A DNA stretch of 8,119 nucleotides, taken from the NCBI GenBank assembly GCA_020426125.1, contig JAGQQQ010000246.1, forward strand, positions 1-8,119. The letters are read 5' to 3'. Under the pieces are notes generated by a model. That model did not search any database, had not been told where the DNA came from, and saw nothing but the letters and a program-made list of their open reading frames with translations. Numbering within the stretch: the stretch's first letter is position 1; each line of letters begins with the position of its first letter. The position numbers and the translations under genes were made by a program. Below, in pieces: positions 5,952 through 8,119 of this stretch. Source of the stretch: Planctomycetaceae bacterium (GTDB lineage: Bacteria > Planctomycetota > Planctomycetia > Planctomycetales > Planctomycetaceae).

Positions 5952-7358
5952 TCATCTGCGAGACGCGGTGTTCGTGGAGCGGAATTTCAGACTCTCAACA
6001 ATCTGTCGATCCTGTGTCCCGAGTTGCTCCACAAGTGACGGCTCGACGGAAAACACGAAGGACACCTGCTTTCCATTGGGGCCGGCCGCGAGGTAGTAAA
6101 TCCAGTTCATGGGAATCGTCGCGCTCCCCTTGTTCCCACCGACTTCCACCTGACCCTCGACCATGACTCGGTAGATCTGGCGGCCATCGGTCGCGGGGAT
6201 CTGTTCCCGGTCGAGAAACTTGCCGAACCGTTTCCCCAAAGACTGCTGAATGTCCGATTCGAACTGATCGAGCGGAATCGTTCCTCCGGGAGCCGCGTCG
6301 GCAATTGGGGACAGGTTGCACTGAGCAACAAGACTCCCCAGGTTCATCAATCGCAGAATGGCCACCGGAGCCTGGCCGTCGAAGATGGCGTGAAACAGAT
6401 GCCAATCCCGGCTGTGATCCAAATGGAGGCCCCATGGCTCCGCGTCAAACGCCAGTGTCAACGCCTCTTCCGGTGCTTCGAGGGGAATGTCCTCCATGGC
6501 GTACTTGTCCAACGGTGTGCTCTCCGTGGTCGGGCGACGCCGTACGACCGATGTGACGCTCATGCTCAAACCGGGATTCACAACCCCCACGCTGGCTTTC
6601 ACGCGGAAAATCGTCTTCGCTTGTGATAAGAGATTCTCTTCCCGGTCAAAAATTATGGCCCCCGCGACTTCGACGGTCGTCTTGGCTCCGAGTTTGAGAC
6701 CCTCGATCTTGCCGGTGAACGTGATCTTGGCCGCGTGGGGGGTGGACTGGTCAAAGCGGCATTTGCACTGCGAGCTTTCTACGGCTTCAATCCCAGTCAA
6801 CATCTGGAGTGCCCAGTCGGGGGGTGTCCATTCCTCGGCGAGTTCAACTGGCTGTGGGGGGAGCATTCCCAGGAGCGTCAGCGGATCACCGGGGATCTCC
6901 AACAGGTCCGACTCTTCTCGCGTGAGATTTCCCTCGGGACTGTAACTGATGGCCCCCTCGCGAGTGCCATTGCTGACAATGACATTCCGACGGGACGGGA
7001 GCGTAATGTCAGTGGTGTGTTCGGAGACGACCGTCTTCAGTGATGCTTGGGAGAAGGCACGCAGTGCACGAAACGCTTCGGCATCGCGCCCCCCAGGTGG
7101 CAGTCGGCGTTCGTGAAACTGAAAATCTGCCTCGGCCCGCATCGGGAGTTCATCTTTCTCGTCTCCCGAAGTCGTGGTGGCGACCTTCCCATCGGAAGCC
7201 AGTGAGATCTCGACGCTCAGAATGCGCTGATCGCCGGGGGGTTCGGCGAGCGAAACCTGTTCTGCCCCTTCCGCTTCGCCGCAAAAGTGTCCAAGGGTGA
7301 TGAGAGTCAGCGCTAAGACGCCCGGAAAACGTGGGGACGGACGAAGAATAGGGGACAT
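5952..7358 (-). CDS. Hypothetical secreted protein with a Sec signal peptide and two beta-rich regions
   Basis: I do not recognise the family with certainty. The 468-residue product starts with a signal peptide: Arg at 6 and 10, a hydrophobic core at about 13-25, then likely cleavage after an Ala near 29-32 (AEGA-EQ region). The Cys at 26 is not in a proper lipobox. Residues 45-275 alternate in a beta-strand pattern and contain a Cys-x-Cys pair at 198 and 200. Residues 310-460 form a separate region with a WIYYLAAGP stretch at 419-427 and a closing IVESLKF, which reminds me of PsbP/Mog1-like folds; that is a weak guess. The start at 7358 is firm, because AGGGAGGG at 7362-7369 lies three bases before the ATG and the signal peptide follows directly. 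A longer frame to 7469 would bury the signal. Planctomycetes encode many such exported proteins of unknown role. Confidence 0.82.
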   Translation of the reverse strand: MSPILRPSPRFPGVLALTLITLGHFCGEAEGAEQVSLAEPPGDQRILSVEISLASDGKVATTTSGDEKDELPMRAEADFQFHERRLPPGGRDAEAFRALRAFSQASLKTVVSEHTTDITLPSRRNVIVSNGTREGAISYSPEGNLTREESDLLEIPGDPLTLLGMLPPQPVELAEEWTPPDWALQMLTGIEAVESSQCKCRFDQSTPHAAKITFTGKIEGLKLGAKTTVEVAGAIIFDREENLLSQAKTIFRVKASVGVVNPGLSMSVTSVVRRRPTTESTPLDKYAMEDIPLEAPEEALTLAFDAEPWGLHLDHSRDWHLFHAIFDGQAPVAILRLMNLGSLVAQCNLSPIADAAPGGTIPLDQFESDIQQSLGKRFGKFLDREQIPATDGRQIYRVMVEGQVEVGGNKGSATIPMNWIYYLAAGPNGKQVSFVFSVEPSLVEQLGTQDRQIVESLKFRSTNTASRR

Positions 7359-7376
7359 GATCCCTCCCTGGAAACA
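7357..7376 (-). repeat. Repeat unit containing the start codon and ribosome-binding site (copy 1)
   Basis: On the + strand ATGATCCC (7357-7364) and TGGAAACA (7369-7376) flank a short spacer. The same two 8-base blocks recur at 7397-7404 and 7424-7431 with a spacer 15 bases longer. This suggests an old tandem duplication of the translation start region followed by divergence. Confidence 0.45.
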
Positions 7377-7419
7377 ATGTCGACACAACAATTTGAATGA
7401 TCCCCCCAACGAGGGAGGG
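7362..7419 (-). promoter_or_regulatory. Leader with a ribosome-binding site able to pair with an upstream pyrimidine tract
   Basis: In the - strand transcript AGGGAGGG (complement of 7362-7369), the ribosome-binding site of the secreted protein, is perfectly complementary over eight bases to CCCTCCCT (complement of 7412-7419), with a 42-base loop. The same pyrimidine tract can instead pair with the GGGGGG run at 7402-7407 in a tight local hairpin (six pairs including one G-U). The two pairings exclude each other, so the leader could exist in a site-exposed and a site-hidden form. This is seen only as base complementarity; whether it folds this way is not known. Confidence 0.35.
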
Positions 7420-7431
7420 GCTATGGAAACA
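7397..7431 (-). repeat. Diverged second copy of the start-region repeat
   Basis: It holds ATGATCCC (7397-7404) and TGGAAACA (7424-7431), as in copy 1, but the spacer carries the G-rich block at 7411-7420 that complements the pyrimidine block of copy 1. The duplication and the complementary block therefore occupy the same place, upstream of the secreted-protein start. Confidence 0.4.
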
Positions 7432-7464
7432 CCACGCGAAAGCGGCATCCCGTGGCAATTAAAG

Positions 7465-7470
7465 ATCATA
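7465..7470 (-). promoter_or_regulatory. Candidate -10 element for the secreted-protein gene
   Basis: The - strand reads TATGAT, five of six to TATAAT. Transcription would start near 7458, giving a leader of about 100 bases that would include the alternative hairpins. The -35 region is poor, so this is only a candidate. Confidence 0.28.
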
Positions 7471-7576
7471 GGCCGAATCCCGGGCGGAGAACCAGACCAT
7501 TTTTCTGACGGAACGATTCCACCCTCGTTGCGAACTCACGTGCGAGTCGCGACGCCCGTATCCCCCATTCGGCGAG

Positions 7577-7596
7577 CGGGGAGCGTCAGCTCCCTG
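7577..7596. repeat. Compact palindromic hairpin, REP-like
   Basis: GGGAGC (7579-7584) and GCTCCC (7589-7594) form a perfect six-base stem around the tetraloop GTCA, extendable by a C-G pair (7577/7596) across one wobble or mismatch. No T tract follows on either strand, so it is a poor terminator. Its shape resembles dispersed extragenic palindromes; whether it recurs in the genome cannot be seen here. Confidence 0.45.
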
Positions 7597-7614
7597 TCCC
7601 AGAAACAATCGAAT

Positions 7615-7654
7615 CAAGCTCCGCCTACAGCTCGGCTCTGGACCGAGAGGCTTG
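7615..7654 (-). terminator. Possible terminator or 3' stem-loop after proS
   Basis: CAAGC (7615-7619) pairs with GCTTG (7650-7654), and inside it CTCGG (7631-7635) pairs with CCGAG (7643-7647) around a seven-base loop. It lies 45 bases after the proS stop on the transcribed strand. The run after it is only modestly T-rich (ATTCGATTGTTTC), so termination efficiency is doubtful. Confidence 0.35.
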
Positions 7655-7699
7655 AAAACAACCGCTGGCAAGGTGCCCTTGTGGAGTTTCCCGGGAATT

Positions 7700-8119
7700 C
7701 TAACTCCCAGCCAGCTGGCCTTTCTCCGATTGGACGATCTGGCGGACGTTCTCCACAACCTCCGCAAGTGGAACGAGAGTGGGGTCGGCTTCGGTGCGGC
7801 GTTTCACCTCGGCGACGCCCTCTTTGAGTCCCTTGCCCCCGATGACGACACGCAAGGGAATCCCGATCAGATCGGCGTCCTTGAATTTGAATCCCGGTCG
7901 GGCGTCGCGGTCGTCCATCAGCACGTCGATGCCCTGCATCTTCAATTCGTCATAGATGCGGTTGGCCTGTTCCATCACCGCTTCGTCCGTGGTATTGAGC
8001 GGGATGACGAGCACTTCATAGGGAGCAACACTCATTGGCCAGATCAGGCCGTTTTCGTCATGCTTGGTCTCGGCCAGGCCGGCAATGATGCGGTTGACGC
8101 CGATGCCGTAGCAACCCAT
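7700..8119 (-). CDS. proS: Prolyl-tRNA synthetase, C-terminal part (5' end beyond the window)
   Basis: ProRS charges tRNA-Pro with proline in the cytoplasm. The visible 139 residues are the C-terminal quarter of a bacterial-type class II enzyme. They open with MGCYGIGVNR, which contains motif 3 with its conserved Arg. The anticodon-binding domain follows, from WPMSVAPYEV at about 27-36 through VLMDDRDARPGFKFKDADLIG at 66-86 to the VVENVRQIV helix near 121-129. The Met at the window edge is internal; motifs 1 and 2 and the editing insertion must lie to the right of the window. The stop is TAG at 7700-7702. No frameshift or missing key residue is seen in the visible part. The next gene on this strand is 341 bases away, so proS is probably the end of its transcript. 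Confidence 0.95.
   Translation of the reverse strand: MGCYGIGVNRIIAGLAETKHDENGLIWPMSVAPYEVLVIPLNTTDEAVMEQANRIYDELKMQGIDVLMDDRDARPGFKFKDADLIGIPLRVVIGGKGLKEGVAEVKRRTEADPTLVPLAEVVENVRQIVQSEKGQLAGS

Larger units (their letters stand above)
7359..7699. other. 341-base non-coding region between proS and the secreted-protein gene
   Basis: Open frames cross this stretch on both strands, but none shows protein-like sequence or a suitable start signal. What it does hold is listed separately: a repeat around the secreted-protein start, complementary leader segments, a candidate -10, a compact perfect hairpin and a possible proS terminator. The density of inverted repeats is higher than in the other gaps of the window. 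Confidence 0.6.

Noticed and set aside
4338..6038. A 566-residue open frame on the + strand covering the whole ugd gene
   Set aside because: It lies antisense to a gene with complete catalytic motifs, has no family-like sequence, and overlaps the end of the membrane-protein gene. Long antisense frames are a by-product of codon use in GC-rich genes.
7275..7290. A lipoprotein signal in the secreted protein (Cys26)
   Set aside because: The residues before the Cys (LGHF) do not fit a lipobox; ordinary signal peptidase cleavage a few residues later is more likely.
7297..7827. A 176-residue + strand frame crossing the proS gap
   Set aside because: It overlaps the starts and ends of two genes on the other strand and crosses the hairpin-rich non-coding region; no protein-like features.

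Overview
The window looks like an ordinary chromosomal stretch from a moderately GC-rich bacterium, most likely a planctomycete. The reasons are a HisA-like protein of the kind shared by methanogens, methylotrophs and planctomycetes, several lineage-specific hypothetical proteins, a PilZ-domain protein with the 'ISRFGIGLLH' style of motif, and widely spaced genes with few operons. The taxonomic call is inference from protein content; there is no rRNA gene to confirm it. I see no tRNA, CRISPR array, transposase, integrase or phage gene.

Layout from left to right. On the + strand there is the end (possibly all) of a long, low-complexity acidic/proline-rich protein with one C-terminal membrane segment (7-1059). 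It is closed by a textbook Rho-independent terminator (1116-1153). Next is a small PilZ-domain protein (1406-1768). Convergent to it, on the - strand, lie a HisA-like barrel protein (1897-2658) and, upstream of it, a PfkB-family sugar/nucleoside kinase (2755-3726). The kinase is divergent from a four-helix membrane protein on the + strand (3899-4447), with plausible sigma-70-type promoters facing both ways in the shared gap. The rest is on the - strand: UDP-glucose 6-dehydrogenase (4488-5801), a secreted hypothetical protein (5952-7358), a 341-base non-coding stretch rich in inverted repeats, and the 3' part of prolyl-tRNA synthetase (7700-8119), which runs off the right edge.

How the genes may work together. 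The kinase and the HisA-like protein form the only clear two-gene unit, with a possible second promoter between them. The HisA-like protein keeps the phosphate-binding loops and two aspartates of HisA, but has Val where HisA has its acid/base Asp, so it is unlikely to be the histidine enzyme. Ugd supplies UDP-glucuronate for envelope polysaccharide. ProS is housekeeping. No single pathway links all the genes.

Points of most interest are the altered HisA paralogue beside a kinase; a leader upstream of the secreted protein in which the ribosome-binding site can pair with an upstream pyrimidine tract that can also pair with a nearby G-run; an exact 14-base word shared by the upstream regions of the kinase and ugd; and a nested inverted repeat in the convergent gap after the PilZ gene. 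I found no convincing new defence, mobile or RNA-guided system here.
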